Origin: an uncultured Acetatifactor sp. | Lineage (GTDB): Bacteria > Bacillota > Clostridia > Lachnospirales > Lachnospiraceae | Assembly (NCBI GenBank): GCA_910588225.1 | Contig: CAJUQT010000020.1 | Location: 12,129 to 61,369 of the forward strand | Direction: 5' to 3' | Length of the DNA: 49,241 nucleotides | Shown here: positions 1 to 7,862 of the stretch, piece by piece | Position numbering within the stretch: the stretch's first letter is position 1 | How the letters are laid out: each line of letters starts with the position of its first letter | Translations under genes and position numbers: made by a program | Notes under the pieces: model-generated | What the model was told of the DNA's origin: nothing | The model's input: the letters and a program-made list of their open reading frames with translations, nothing else | Database searches by the model: none

Positions 1-162
1 GAGGGAAGCTCTCCATGGGTAAAGGGCACCAGAGAGACTGTGGCGGAACTATAAAACAGCAACAGACTCACTGGTGCCCCGGAGAACTTACATCCGCGGC
101 CTGTGCGGAGGGAAGCTCTCCATGGGTAAAGGGCACCAGAGAGACTGTGGCGGAACTATAAA
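1..162. repeat. 55-bp direct repeat, period 107 bp
   Basis: Positions 1-55 and 108-162 are identical over 55 bp, from GAGGGAAGCT to GAACTATAAA, offset by 107 bp. The 52-bp spacer (56-107) holds CTGGTGCCC at 71-79. This is the reverse complement of GGGCACCAG, found at 24-32 and again at 131-139, so each repeat can fold against the spacer. The left edge of the window cuts the array, so further copies may lie upstream. The second copy ends just before the ribosome binding site of the aminopeptidase gene. No protein is evident here. The function is unknown; slippage or duplication of a leader or intergenic element is the simplest reading. Confidence 0.85.
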
Positions 163-180
163 TAAGAAAGGAAAGTTAAA

Positions 181-1608
181 ATGGAAAGAAAAATTACCTG
201 GGAAAATTATGATGCGGACCAACTGAAGAAAATGGAAGAAATCAACAGGGAATATCGGGATTTCCTGGATCATGGCAAGACGGAGCGGGAGTGTATCGAC
301 ACCATTGTGAACATCATCGAGGCGGAAGGCTATCGGGAGCTGGAGAAGCTGATAGAAGAAGGAGCCAGGATCCGGAAGGGAGACAAGGTTTACAGCGTAT
401 GCATGAACAAGTCTATCGTGATGTTCCAGATGGGCGACAAGCCGCTGACGGAAGGCATGAATATACTGGGAGCTCATATCGACAGTCCCAGGCTGGATGT
501 GAAGCAGAATCCTTTTTACGAGGACAGCGGCTTTGCCTATCTGGATACCCATTATTACGGCGGTGTGAAGAAGTATCAGTGGGTTGCTCTGCCGCTGGCC
601 ATTCATGGTGTGGTGGTGAAAAAGGACGGAACTACGGTGGAATTGAATGTGGGTGAAAATGAAGACGACCCCGTCTTCTTTGTGTCTGATCTGCTGATTC
701 ATCTGGCGGGCGAGCAGCTGGAGAAGAAGGCCTCGAAAGTAATCGAGGGAGAGGCTCTGGATTTGATAGTGGGGAGCAGACCTATTGTGATAAAGGCTGA
801 CGAGAAGGAAAAAGAGGGAGACGAGCAGAAGGATAAGGCAAAAGAAGCCGTAAAGGCAGGTGTTCTGGACATTTTGAAGGAGACCTACGATATCGAGGAA
901 GAAGATTTTCTCTCCGCGGAACTGGAGATTGTCCCTGCCGGAAAGGCAAGAGAGGCAGGATTCGACCGCAGCATGATTCTGGCCTATGGACAGGATGACA
1001 GAGTATGTGCCTATACCTCTATGCGTGCCATGCTGGATATAAAGGAGACTGACAGGACCGTCTGCTGCATTCTGGTAGACAAGGAAGAAATCGGCTCCGT
1101 GGGCGCCACAGGCATGCAGTCCCGCTTTTTTGAAAATGCGGTGGCAGAACTGATGAATTTGAGCGGCGAATACAGCGAACTGAATGTGAGAAGGTGTCTT
1201 GCCCACAGCTGCATGCTGTCTTCCGACGTCAGCGCAGGATATGATCCCTCTTATGCTTCCTGCTTTGAGAAGAAAAATGCCGCATACCTTGGAAAGGGTA
1301 TGGTGTTCAATAAGTTCACCGGCTCCAGGGGAAAATCCGGTTCCAACGATGCGAACGCAGAGTACATTGCGCATCTCCGCAAGGTTCTGGAAGACAGAGG
1401 GATTATGTACCAGACCGCTGAACTGGGTAAGGTAGATGTGGGCGGCGGCGGAACCATTGCCTATATTCTGGCTCTGTACGGCATGAATGTGATTGACAGC
1501 GGTGTGGCTGTTCTGAATATGCACGCCCCCTGGGAAGCCACAAGTAAGGCTGATGTATACGAGACCTATCGCGGCTATATGGCGTTTGCGGAAGGAGCAT
1601 CAATGTAA
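181..1608 (+). CDS. apeB: M18 family zinc aminopeptidase
   Basis: Cytosolic metallo-aminopeptidase that removes N-terminal residues from peptides, using two metal ions. The 475-residue length and motifs fit peptidase family M18. Likely metal ligands are the His in GAHIDSP (about residue 98), the Asp in GQDDR (about 272), the Glu pair in DKEEIGS, the Asp in SSDVSAGYDP and the C-terminal His in LNMHAPWE. A charged Lys/Glu insert near residue 200-225 falls inside the catalytic domain. The start has a good ribosome site (AAGAAAGGAAAG) about 8 nt upstream. The stop TAA shares its last base with the ATG of queA, so the two genes are translationally coupled. There is no signal peptide. The family call is firm; the gene symbol is by convention. 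Confidence 0.9.
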   Translation: MERKITWENYDADQLKKMEEINREYRDFLDHGKTERECIDTIVNIIEAEGYRELEKLIEEGARIRKGDKVYSVCMNKSIVMFQMGDKPLTEGMNILGAHIDSPRLDVKQNPFYEDSGFAYLDTHYYGGVKKYQWVALPLAIHGVVVKKDGTTVELNVGENEDDPVFFVSDLLIHLAGEQLEKKASKVIEGEALDLIVGSRPIVIKADEKEKEGDEQKDKAKEAVKAGVLDILKETYDIEEEDFLSAELEIVPAGKAREAGFDRSMILAYGQDDRVCAYTSMRAMLDIKETDRTVCCILVDKEEIGSVGATGMQSRFFENAVAELMNLSGEYSELNVRRCLAHSCMLSSDVSAGYDPSYASCFEKKNAAYLGKGMVFNKFTGSRGKSGSNDANAEYIAHLRKVLEDRGIMYQTAELGKVDVGGGGTIAYILALYGMNVIDSGVAVLNMHAPWEATSKADVYETYRGYMAFAEGASM

Positions 1609-2645
1609 TGGACGGCGTAATGCCAAAATCAGACTATTATTTTGACCTGCCCCAGGAGCTGATTGCTCAGGACCCTCTGGAGGACCGCTCGTCCTCCAGA
1701 CTTCTGGTGCTGGATAAACATACCGGTGAGGTGTCTCATCATGTGTTCCGGGATATTGGGGAATTTCTGCAGCCCGGGGACTGCCTGGTGCTGAACAATA
1801 CCAAAGTCATTCCCGCAAGGCTTCTGGGTGTGCGGGAAGATACAGGTGCCCGCGTGGAAGTACTTCTGCTGAAACGGCAGGAAGGTGATGTCTGGGAGAC
1901 ATTGGTAAAGCCCGGGAAAAAATGCCGTCCCGGGGCCAGGCTTTCCTTTGGGGAGGGGCTGCTCAGGGCGGAAGTCCTGGAAGTGACAGAAGTGGGAAAT
2001 CGCCTGATTCGATTTGCATATGAAGGGATTTTCGAAGAAGTGCTGGACCGTTTGGGTGAAATGCCGCTTCCCCCCTATATCACCCACAAGCTTCAGGATA
2101 AGAACCGTTATCAGACAGTATATGCCAGAGAGGAAGGGTCTGCGGCGGCGCCCACGGCGGGACTTCATTTTACACAGGAACTGCTGGCACAGCTTGAGGA
2201 GAAAGGAATCAAAATAGCCTTTGTCACCCTCCATGTGGGACTGGGGACATTTCGGCCGGTAAAAGAGGAGAATGTGCTGAACCATCACATGCATTCGGAG
2301 TATTATCAGGTGGCGGAGGAAAACGCCTCGCTTATAAACCGTACCAAAGCCGAAGGAGGACGCATTGTCTGCGTGGGAACCACCAGCTGCCGTACTTTGG
2401 AGAGTGCCGCCGACGAGAACGGAGTCGTACAGGCCGGAGGCGGTGACACAGATATTTTTATCTATCCGGGATACCGCTTTCGGGTGCTTGACGCATTGAT
2501 TACGAATTTTCATCTGCCGGAGTCTACCCTGGTGATGCTGGTATCTGCTCTGGCAGGCCGGGAGAATGTACTGAACGCTTATGCGGAGGCGGTCAGAGAG
2601 AGGTATCGCTTTTTCAGCTTTGGGGATGCCATGTATATTGGATGA
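1608..2645 (+). CDS. queA: S-adenosylmethionine:tRNA ribosyltransferase-isomerase QueA
   Basis: Transfers and isomerises the ribosyl group of S-adenosylmethionine onto 7-aminomethyl-7-deazaguanine in tRNA, giving epoxyqueuosine; this is the penultimate step of queuosine synthesis. At 345 residues it has the usual QueA length. The N-terminal DYYFDLPQELIAQ-type motif, the central AAPTAGLHFT signature (about residues 180-190) and the C-terminal NFHLPESTL-type segment are all present. The start is taken at 1608, overlapping the upstream stop, with GGAAGGAG about 11 nt before it. An internal ATG at 1620 would give a more typical QueA N-terminus (MPKSDYYF) and cannot be excluded. No other queuosine gene is visible nearby, so the link with the aminopeptidase is positional only. 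Confidence 0.93.
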   Translation: MDGVMPKSDYYFDLPQELIAQDPLEDRSSSRLLVLDKHTGEVSHHVFRDIGEFLQPGDCLVLNNTKVIPARLLGVREDTGARVEVLLLKRQEGDVWETLVKPGKKCRPGARLSFGEGLLRAEVLEVTEVGNRLIRFAYEGIFEEVLDRLGEMPLPPYITHKLQDKNRYQTVYAREEGSAAAPTAGLHFTQELLAQLEEKGIKIAFVTLHVGLGTFRPVKEENVLNHHMHSEYYQVAEENASLINRTKAEGGRIVCVGTTSCRTLESAADENGVVQAGGGDTDIFIYPGYRFRVLDALITNFHLPESTLVMLVSALAGRENVLNAYAEAVRERYRFFSFGDAMYIG

Positions 2646-2714
2646 GCCAAAATTTTAAGCGGAAAAACTGCTAAAAGAGATGCTTTTGTGTCTGTAATGG
2701 AATAAGGTGCTAAA

Positions 2715-3224
2715 ATGCGGAATACCATAACTGTAAAGGAAGCAGCAAAGCGTTGGGGAATCACGGAACGTCGGGTAACTGTCCTGTGCAAAGAAGACCG
2801 GATAGAGGGAGCGTATAAAAAGAGCCGCTGCTGGGTGATTCCGGCGGAGGCTGAAAAACCTGTGGACAGCCGGGTTAAAACCGGTGCATACAGAAGCGGT
2901 CTGAAAAATAACCGGCACCTTTCCTATGGCTTTTTAACGGGTATTCTTCTTGTGGCCAAAGAAAGCATTTTCAGCGGCCTGAACAATTTAAAAGTGAATT
3001 TTATATTGGACAACCAATATAGTGAATATTTTGGCTTTACTCCGGAAGAAGTAAAAGCGATTGCCTGCTATTATCATGCGGAGGAGAAGTATGAGAAAAT
3101 CTGCGCCTGGTACGACGGGTATCGGTTTGGAGATTCGGAAATTTTTAACCCATGGTCTGTCATTAACTACTTTAGTAATAGAGGAAGACTTTCATTGAAT
3201 TACTTTAGGAAAAAGAGGTCTTGA
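2715..3224 (+). pseudogene. Internally deleted HTH-AAA-ATPase-like protein remnant
   Basis: A 169-residue reading frame made of two pieces. Residues 1 to about 60 form a MerR/excisionase-like helix-turn-helix (TVKEAAKRWGITERRV...). Residues from about 74 match the middle of the intact AAA-ATPase-like protein at 13953-15707: both share FLTG/VLTG, KESIF(S/T)GLNNLKV, FGFT, WYDGYRFG and PW(S/D)VINY. The Walker A part of the ATPase and the whole C-terminal nuclease-like part are missing, and the frame ends in a short unrelated tail (NYFRKKRS). I read it as a deletion derivative of a full-length HTH-AAA-nuclease gene. No strong ribosome site precedes it. It could still make a small DNA-binding protein, but nothing supports that. 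Confidence 0.7.
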
Positions 3225-3249
3225 GATATGTGCGGAGAAATGATATAAT
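3221..3249 (+). promoter_or_regulatory. Promoter for the PilZ gene
   Basis: TTGAGA at 3221-3226 and a perfect TATAAT at 3244-3249 are separated by 17 bp. The start codon of the PilZ gene lies 64 nt downstream of the -10 box. The -35 box begins inside the last codon of the upstream remnant, which suggests the remnant is not co-transcribed with the PilZ gene by design. Confidence 0.7.
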
Positions 3250-3313
3250 AACTTTATTCAGGGCAGGAAGGATCCGAGTGGAATTGACTTCGCCGATAAA
3301 GAGAGGAAGAATT

Positions 3314-3646
3314 ATGGAACAGGATAGAAGAAAAACGAAAAGAACAGATATGCCGTCCAAGCTTGTAATCAAAAGACTTGACGGAAATAAGGGAAATGAA
3401 GTAACGATCAATATTATGGATGTGTCCAAGAACGGCATTGGCTTTGACTGTGCGGAACCCCTGCAGATCGGGGAAGTGTATGAAGCGTATCTGACCATCT
3501 GGACAAAGGAAGTTATTCATGCGTTTTTGCAGATTGTGAGAATCGAGCTGAAGGGGGGAACATACGGATACGGAGCTATCTTTATTGGTATGCCCGAAAT
3601 GGATTCTGCAAGAATTGAGGTTTATCAGACAGTAAATGACAATTAA
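3314..3646 (+). CDS. PilZ domain protein, probable cyclic-di-GMP receptor
   Basis: Small 110-residue stand-alone PilZ domain. The bipartite c-di-GMP binding signature is visible: an RxxxR element (RKTKR, about residues 6-10) near the N-terminus and D-x-S-x-x-G (DVSKNGIG) about 35 residues later, followed by beta-strand-like sequence. Family knowledge: PilZ domains bind cyclic-di-GMP and alter partner proteins in motility, adhesion or polysaccharide export. No diguanylate cyclase is seen in the window, so the partner is unknown. The start at 3314 is chosen because GAGAGGAAG lies 4-12 nt upstream and because the signature sits at the very N-terminus; a longer frame opens at 3221 but overlaps the promoter. 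The gene overlaps the VanZ-like frame by 11 bp. Confidence 0.8.
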   Translation: MEQDRRKTKRTDMPSKLVIKRLDGNKGNEVTINIMDVSKNGIGFDCAEPLQIGEVYEAYLTIWTKEVIHAFLQIVRIELKGGTYGYGAIFIGMPEMDSARIEVYQTVNDN

Positions 3647-4202
3647 GAAAAAGGAGGGACTTCTGCGGAAGTCCCTTTTGACAGGGATTATTTCTATTCT
3701 TTTGGGAATATTGTATTTTATTATTTTTCGTTTTTCAGCACAGGACAGCGAACAGTCGGGTTCCTTAAGCAGAATGGTCACGGAAAAATGTGTCGAATTC
3801 ATGAACATACTCTCGGGAGCGCATTGGAGTGACGTCAAAATGGCAGGGCTTGCAGAATATTTTGAGCATCCTGTCAGAAAGCTGGCGCATTTTTCGGAAT
3901 ATGCCTGTATGGGAGTGCTGGTGTATTGTCTGTGGAGTCAGTGGATGAGACGCGGAAAAGCTTTGGTGGTGCTGACGGTGGGGTGGGTCTTCGTTTCTGC
4001 CGCTGCCGATGAGTTTCACCAGTACTTTGTGCCGGGTAGATATGCAAGTATAGCTGATGTGCTGCTGGATACCTGCGGAGGTGCCTTTGGCGTATTGTTC
4101 TGTATCTGCGTGACGGCTTTGTGTCAGAGATGGCAGAGGAGAAGGGCGGAAAAGAAGCGTTTGAAACACCGGAAGAAAGATCCTAAGCCAACGCGGAAGT
4201 GA
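3636..4202 (+). CDS. VanZ-like membrane protein
   Basis: About 188 residues with the VanZ-family core: a hydrophobic N-terminal segment (about residues 13-32), RKLAHFSEYACMG, then a hydrophobic stretch and DEFHQYFVPGR...DVLLDTCGG before a last membrane segment and a very basic tail. VanZ proteins are small integral membrane proteins; the enterococcal namesake gives low teicoplanin resistance, and most homologues have no proven role. The ATG at 3636 overlaps the PilZ stop and has only a weak ribosome site. A strong AAGGAGGG at 3651-3658 lies inside the frame and would better serve an in-frame CTG at 3663 or TTG at 3678. The true start is therefore uncertain. Possibly co-expressed with the PilZ gene. 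Confidence 0.75.
   Translation: MTIKKKEGLLRKSLLTGIISILLGILYFIIFRFSAQDSEQSGSLSRMVTEKCVEFMNILSGAHWSDVKMAGLAEYFEHPVRKLAHFSEYACMGVLVYCLWSQWMRRGKALVVLTVGWVFVSAAADEFHQYFVPGRYASIADVLLDTCGGAFGVLFCICVTALCQRWQRRRAEKKRLKHRKKDPKPTRK
3656..3679 (+). terminator. Hairpin with short T-run inside the 5' end of the VanZ-like gene
   Basis: GGGACTTC (3656-3663) pairs perfectly with GAAGTCCC (3668-3675) around a TGCG loop, and four T follow. It lies 10 nt after the PilZ stop and within the first codons of the VanZ-like frame. It overlaps the AAGGAGGG sequence, so the fold could limit both read-through and ribosome access. The T-run is short, which makes efficient termination uncertain. Confidence 0.45.
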
Positions 4203-4239
4203 AACCGGGACGGCAGCGAAAACGGGACTATAATCAGAT

Positions 4240-4270
4240 AAGGACTGTGACAGCGAGAATCACAGTCCTT
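4240..4270. terminator. Bidirectional terminator between vanZ-like gene and tyrA
   Basis: AAGGACTGTGA (4240-4250) and TCACAGTCCTT (4260-4270) form an 11-bp perfect stem with a 9-nt loop. It sits in the 71-bp gap between two convergent genes, four bases from the tyrA stop, and could serve both. The T-runs on each side are short. Confidence 0.75.
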
Positions 4271-4273
4271 TGT

Positions 4274-5374
4274 TCAGATACATACGGTTACAGTATAAGC
4301 TTCCTCTTTCAGGAGCGTCACCGCCTCTGCCATGGAATTTTCTTCATAGAACTCCATTTTCAGCACACCGTCTTCAGATTCTCTGTTATGAGTGATACCG
4401 ATATTCTTGATGCTGAGTTCATGCTCGGCCAGAAGCGTTACAATATGGGCCAGGGCGCCGGTCTTGTCGGCAATGTCCACGCTGATGCTGTGAGAGCGTT
4501 TGATGGGGCCGCTGGAGACATTGATAAAAGAATCCCGGTAGAGACGTGCGTCTTCGAAACGGTCGTAAAGGGCCGTTTCTTTTTTCGTGTCCAAATCTTC
4601 TTTAAAGGCGCTCAGAACCCTGATATAGTCGGCAAGCAGAGCAGAAATATTCGAAGTGTTGGATAGACAGATCTGCTGCCACATGACGGCCTGGGAGGAG
4701 GCGATTCTGGTGATATCCTTAAAGCCGCCGGCTGCCACCATCTTCATGATACCGTCCTCGGAGTCGCTGTCATGTACCAGATTTACCAGCGAGGAAGCAA
4801 TGATGTGGGGCAGATGGCTGACAGCGGCCGTCACATAGTCGTGCTTTTTATAATCCAGAATCAGAGGAATCGCCCGCATTTTGAGGACAAGCGCTCTGTA
4901 GTCTTCCACCTGCTTTTCGGAGACAGCAGCGGTGGGGGTCAGAATATAGTAGGCGTTTTCCAGGAGCGATGCTTTGGAATTGACAAAGCCCACACGTTCG
5001 CTTCCGGCCATGGGATGGCCTCCGATAAAGCGTCCGTCCAGGCCGGCTTCATGAACAGCCTCATGGATGCCGGCTTTTACACTGCCTACGTCGGTCAGCA
5101 GACATTCCGGCTTCATAATCTCTTTCACAGCGGCAAGATTCCCGTCGTTCCTTTTCACGGGCGCACAAAGAAAAATGTAGTCACAGTCGGAGAAGCTTTC
5201 GTCTATGGCAGGGGCGGCGCTGTCAACGATGCCGTCGCTCAGAGCCAGCCGAAGTGTTTCGGCATTGATGTCATACGCAGTGATTCTGACGCCGGGAATA
5301 TTTTCTTTCAGGGCTCTGGCAATGGAACCGCCAATCAGGCCCAATCCGATGAAACCGCAGGATAAACAGTACAT
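4274..5374 (-). CDS. tyrA: Prephenate dehydrogenase with C-terminal ACT domain
   Basis: Oxidatively decarboxylates prephenate to 4-hydroxyphenylpyruvate in tyrosine synthesis, using NAD(P)+. The 366-residue protein starts with a Rossmann motif, GLGLIGGS (residues 10-17). It continues with the TyrA signatures GGHPMAGSE and VSHLPH (catalytic-region histidines) and ends with an ACT domain from about residue 296, the usual site of allosteric control by tyrosine. It is convergent with the VanZ-like gene and divergent from the EF-G-like gene, so it is probably monocistronic. The start at 5374 has AAGAGGTAG about 8 nt upstream on the minus strand. No other aromatic-pathway gene is adjacent. Confidence 0.93.
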   Translation of the reverse strand: MYCLSCGFIGLGLIGGSIARALKENIPGVRITAYDINAETLRLALSDGIVDSAAPAIDESFSDCDYIFLCAPVKRNDGNLAAVKEIMKPECLLTDVGSVKAGIHEAVHEAGLDGRFIGGHPMAGSERVGFVNSKASLLENAYYILTPTAAVSEKQVEDYRALVLKMRAIPLILDYKKHDYVTAAVSHLPHIIASSLVNLVHDSDSEDGIMKMVAAGGFKDITRIASSQAVMWQQICLSNTSNISALLADYIRVLSAFKEDLDTKKETALYDRFEDARLYRDSFINVSSGPIKRSHSISVDIADKTGALAHIVTLLAEHELSIKNIGITHNRESEDGVLKMEFYEENSMAEAVTLLKEEAYTVTVCI

Positions 5375-5402
5375 ATGAGCTACCTCTTCTTATTGGCTTG
5401 TA

Positions 5403-5443
5403 GGCATAATCGGCACCAGAATAGCCGAAATGCCGACTTTTTT
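5403..5443 (+). terminator. Possible terminator on + strand upstream of EF-G-like gene
   Basis: GGCAT (5403-5407) and CGGC (5411-5414) pair with GCCG (5424-5427) and ATGCC (5430-5434). A run of six T follows at 5438-5443. No + strand gene ends here. It may stop antisense transcription coming through tyrA, or it may simply be a hairpin in the tyrA 5' leader, just upstream of the tyrA ribosome site. The stem is interrupted by unpaired bases. Confidence 0.4.
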
Positions 5444-5531
5444 GTGTACTGCTACACCATAACACTTTACTGCCTGAAAAGCAATAGAAAAGTGAGTGGA
5501 ACAACTTATTTCAATAATTGATAAGAATAGC

Positions 5532-5560
5532 TTGTAAAAAGAAGCACATTCTAGTAAAAT
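5532..5560 (+). promoter_or_regulatory. Promoter for the EF-G-like gene
   Basis: TTGTAA (5532-5537) and TAAAAT (5555-5560) are 17 bp apart. The -10 region reads TAGTAAAATAA, identical to the blocks at 12535-12545 and 15892-15902. The start codon is 77 nt downstream. Confidence 0.65.
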
Positions 5561-5636
5561 AAACACATGGGAATTGAATCTTTTGTCATTATCATGTCAA
5601 AACACCCAAATTACATAAAAACTGGAGGAAAGTCAA

Positions 5637-7730
5637 ATGAAAGTTTACACAACTGACAAGATTCGCAATGTGGTGCTGCTGGGACACGGCGGGAGCGGGA
5701 AGACCAGCCTGGCGGAAGCATTTGCGTATCTGTCCGGAATTACATCCCGAATGGGGAAGGTGCCTGACGGCAATACCCTGAGTGACTATGGCAAAGAGGA
5801 ACAAAAGCGTAAATTTTCCATCAGCGCATCCGTAATTCCCATCGAGTGGGAGGGATACAAGATTAACTTAATCGATACTCCCGGTTATTTTGATTTTGTG
5901 GGCGAGGCGGAGGAAGCTGTCAGCGCGGCCGGTGCGGCGATTATCGTGGTGAACGGCAAATCCGGTATTGAAGTGGGCACCCAGAAGGCCTGGGAGCTCT
6001 GCGAGAAATACAAGCTGCCCAGATTTATTTATGTCTCCAATATGGACGTGGACAATGCTTCCTTCCGTCAGGTGGTGGAGGATATGACCAATCTGTACGG
6101 CAAGAAGATGGCACCCTTTAACCTGCCGATTCGGGAGGACGAGAAATTTGTGGGTTATGTAAATGTAGTTTCTGAGACCGGACATCGCTGGCAGGGGAAG
6201 GATGTGGTGGACGCTGAGATTCCTGAATACAATAAGGCCAATCTGGAGCTGTGCCGCGATACGCTGATGGAAGCTGTGGCAGAGACCAGCGAAGAGATGA
6301 TGGAGCGCTATTTCGGGGGAGAGACCTTCTCTGACGCGGAAATCAGAGCTGCTCTGCGCACCAATATATGTGACTGCAGCATCGTGCCTATGACCATGGG
6401 TTCCAATGTGCTGTGCCAGGGTGTCTATACCTTGCTGGATGACATCGTAAAATATATGCCCAGCCCTGAGAACCGGAAGCTGGCGGGCATCAATATGAAG
6501 ACAAATGAGATTTACAATGCGGATTATGATTTCTCGAAGGCGAAATCAGCCGTCATCTGGAAGACCATTGTAGATCCCTTTATCGGTAAATATTCTCTGA
6601 TTAAAGTGAATTCCGGCGTGCTGAAGACAGACGATCTGCTGTACAATGTGGATTCCGAGGTGGAGGAGAAGATCGGCAAGCTCTATGTGCTTCAGGGTAA
6701 CAAGCCCATGGAAGTGCCTGAGCTTCATGCAGGAGATATCGGCGCGCTGGCGAAGCTGAGCGACGCGAAGACAGGCAACAGTCTTGCCACAAAAGCTACC
6801 CCGATTAAATACGGGAAGGTGGAGGTCTCCACCCCTTATACCTGTATGCGTTATAAGCCGAAGAATAAGGGAGATGTGGATAAGATTTCCCAGGCGCTGC
6901 AGAAGATGACCAACGAGGATCTGACACTGAAGGCGGTAAACGATTCCGAGAACAGACAGACTTTGCTTTACGGCATGGGTGATCAGCATCTTGATATCGT
7001 AGTCAGCCGTCTGCTGAATGAGTATAAGGTGGAGGTAGAGCTGGATAAGCCGAAGGTGGCTTACAAAGAGACCATCCGTAAGCAGTCCGATGTGGAATAT
7101 AAATACAGAAAGCAGTCCGGCGGCCATGGTCAGTATGGACATGTGAAGATGCGCTTCAGCCCTTCTGAGAATCTGGACGAAGCTTATGAGTTTTCACAGG
7201 AAGTTGTGGGAGGTACCGTTCCGAAGAACTATTATCCCGCAGTTGACAAGGGACTGCAGGAATCTGTTCTCAAGGGACCTATGGCGGCTTATCCTGTGGT
7301 GGGTGTGAAGGCTGTGTTGTACGACGGCTCCTATCACCCGGTGGATTCTTCCGAGCAGGCTTTTAAGATGGCTACCATTCAGGCCTTCAAGAAAGGCTTT
7401 ATGGAAGCTCATCCCGTTCTGTTAGAGCCTATTGCATCCCTGAAAGTTACCGTTCCGGATGCCTATACCGGCGATGTCATGGGTGATCTGAACAAGAGAC
7501 GTGGCCGCGTGCTGGGCATGAATCCCATGGCAGGCGGAAAGCAGGTCATTGAGGCGGAAATTCCTCAGAGCTCACTGCATGGCTACTGCACCGATCTTCG
7601 CTCCATGACCGGCGGCAGAGGAGAGTACAGCTATGAATTCATCCGCTATGAGCAGGCACCCTCCGATGTACAGGAGAAGGAGATTGCCGCAAGAGCTGCG
7701 AAAGTGGCGGAAAATTCGTCGGAGGATTAA
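5637..7730 (+). CDS. EF-G-like translational GTPase (paralogue of elongation factor G)
   Basis: A 697-residue member of the EF-G superfamily with GTPase, domain II, and the EF-G domains III-V. The P-loop is GHGGSGKT (residues 16-23) instead of the AHIDAGKT of canonical EF-G. The G3 motif DTPG lies at 80-83. The G4 position reads SNMD (134-137) where EF-G has NKMD. These changes put it in the EF-G-like group found beside true FusA in many Firmicutes, whose exact role is not settled. Likely cytosolic and ribosome-associated. The start has the ribosome site CTGGAGGAAAG 5-15 nt upstream and its own promoter. It is not in a str operon (no rpsL, rpsG or tuf nearby), which supports the paralogue reading. 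Confidence 0.85.
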   Translation: MKVYTTDKIRNVVLLGHGGSGKTSLAEAFAYLSGITSRMGKVPDGNTLSDYGKEEQKRKFSISASVIPIEWEGYKINLIDTPGYFDFVGEAEEAVSAAGAAIIVVNGKSGIEVGTQKAWELCEKYKLPRFIYVSNMDVDNASFRQVVEDMTNLYGKKMAPFNLPIREDEKFVGYVNVVSETGHRWQGKDVVDAEIPEYNKANLELCRDTLMEAVAETSEEMMERYFGGETFSDAEIRAALRTNICDCSIVPMTMGSNVLCQGVYTLLDDIVKYMPSPENRKLAGINMKTNEIYNADYDFSKAKSAVIWKTIVDPFIGKYSLIKVNSGVLKTDDLLYNVDSEVEEKIGKLYVLQGNKPMEVPELHAGDIGALAKLSDAKTGNSLATKATPIKYGKVEVSTPYTCMRYKPKNKGDVDKISQALQKMTNEDLTLKAVNDSENRQTLLYGMGDQHLDIVVSRLLNEYKVEVELDKPKVAYKETIRKQSDVEYKYRKQSGGHGQYGHVKMRFSPSENLDEAYEFSQEVVGGTVPKNYYPAVDKGLQESVLKGPMAAYPVVGVKAVLYDGSYHPVDSSEQAFKMATIQAFKKGFMEAHPVLLEPIASLKVTVPDAYTGDVMGDLNKRRGRVLGMNPMAGGKQVIEAEIPQSSLHGYCTDLRSMTGGRGEYSYEFIRYEQAPSDVQEKEIAARAAKVAENSSED

Positions 7731-7755
7731 CAGAATTCCCATTACAGGGTTGATT

Positions 7756-7787
7756 GTAACAGTTCAGTACTCTGTCTGAACTGTTAC
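7756..7787. repeat. 32-bp dispersed palindrome, copy A
   Basis: Arms GTAACAGTTCAG and CTGAACTGTTAC (12-bp perfect stem) around an 8-nt loop TACTCTGT. It lies 25 bp after the stop of the EF-G-like gene. Related copies are at 12445, 26761, 33781 and 38065. There is no T-run, so it is not a classical terminator. Confidence 0.85.
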
Positions 7788-7827
7788 GGTTGATTAAAAT
7801 TAACGCAATTCTTGATGAATTTTATTC

Positions 7828-7856
7828 TTGACAGTTCGATAAAGAAACGCTACAAT
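7828..7856 (+). promoter_or_regulatory. Promoter for the leuS T-box transcript
   Basis: TTGACA (7828-7833, consensus) and TACAAT (7851-7856) with a 17-bp spacer. Predicted transcription start is near 7863, at the 5' edge of the T-box leader. Confidence 0.8.
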
Positions 7857-7862
7857 AAATTG

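Noticed and set aside
88..1524. A 478-codon minus-strand frame across the M18 aminopeptidase gene
   Set aside because: Antisense shadow of a gene with all metal-ligand motifs; its sequence is His/Leu-rich without any domain.
4199..4666. A + strand frame after the VanZ-like gene
   Set aside because: It runs through the terminator and is antisense to the tyrA ACT domain.
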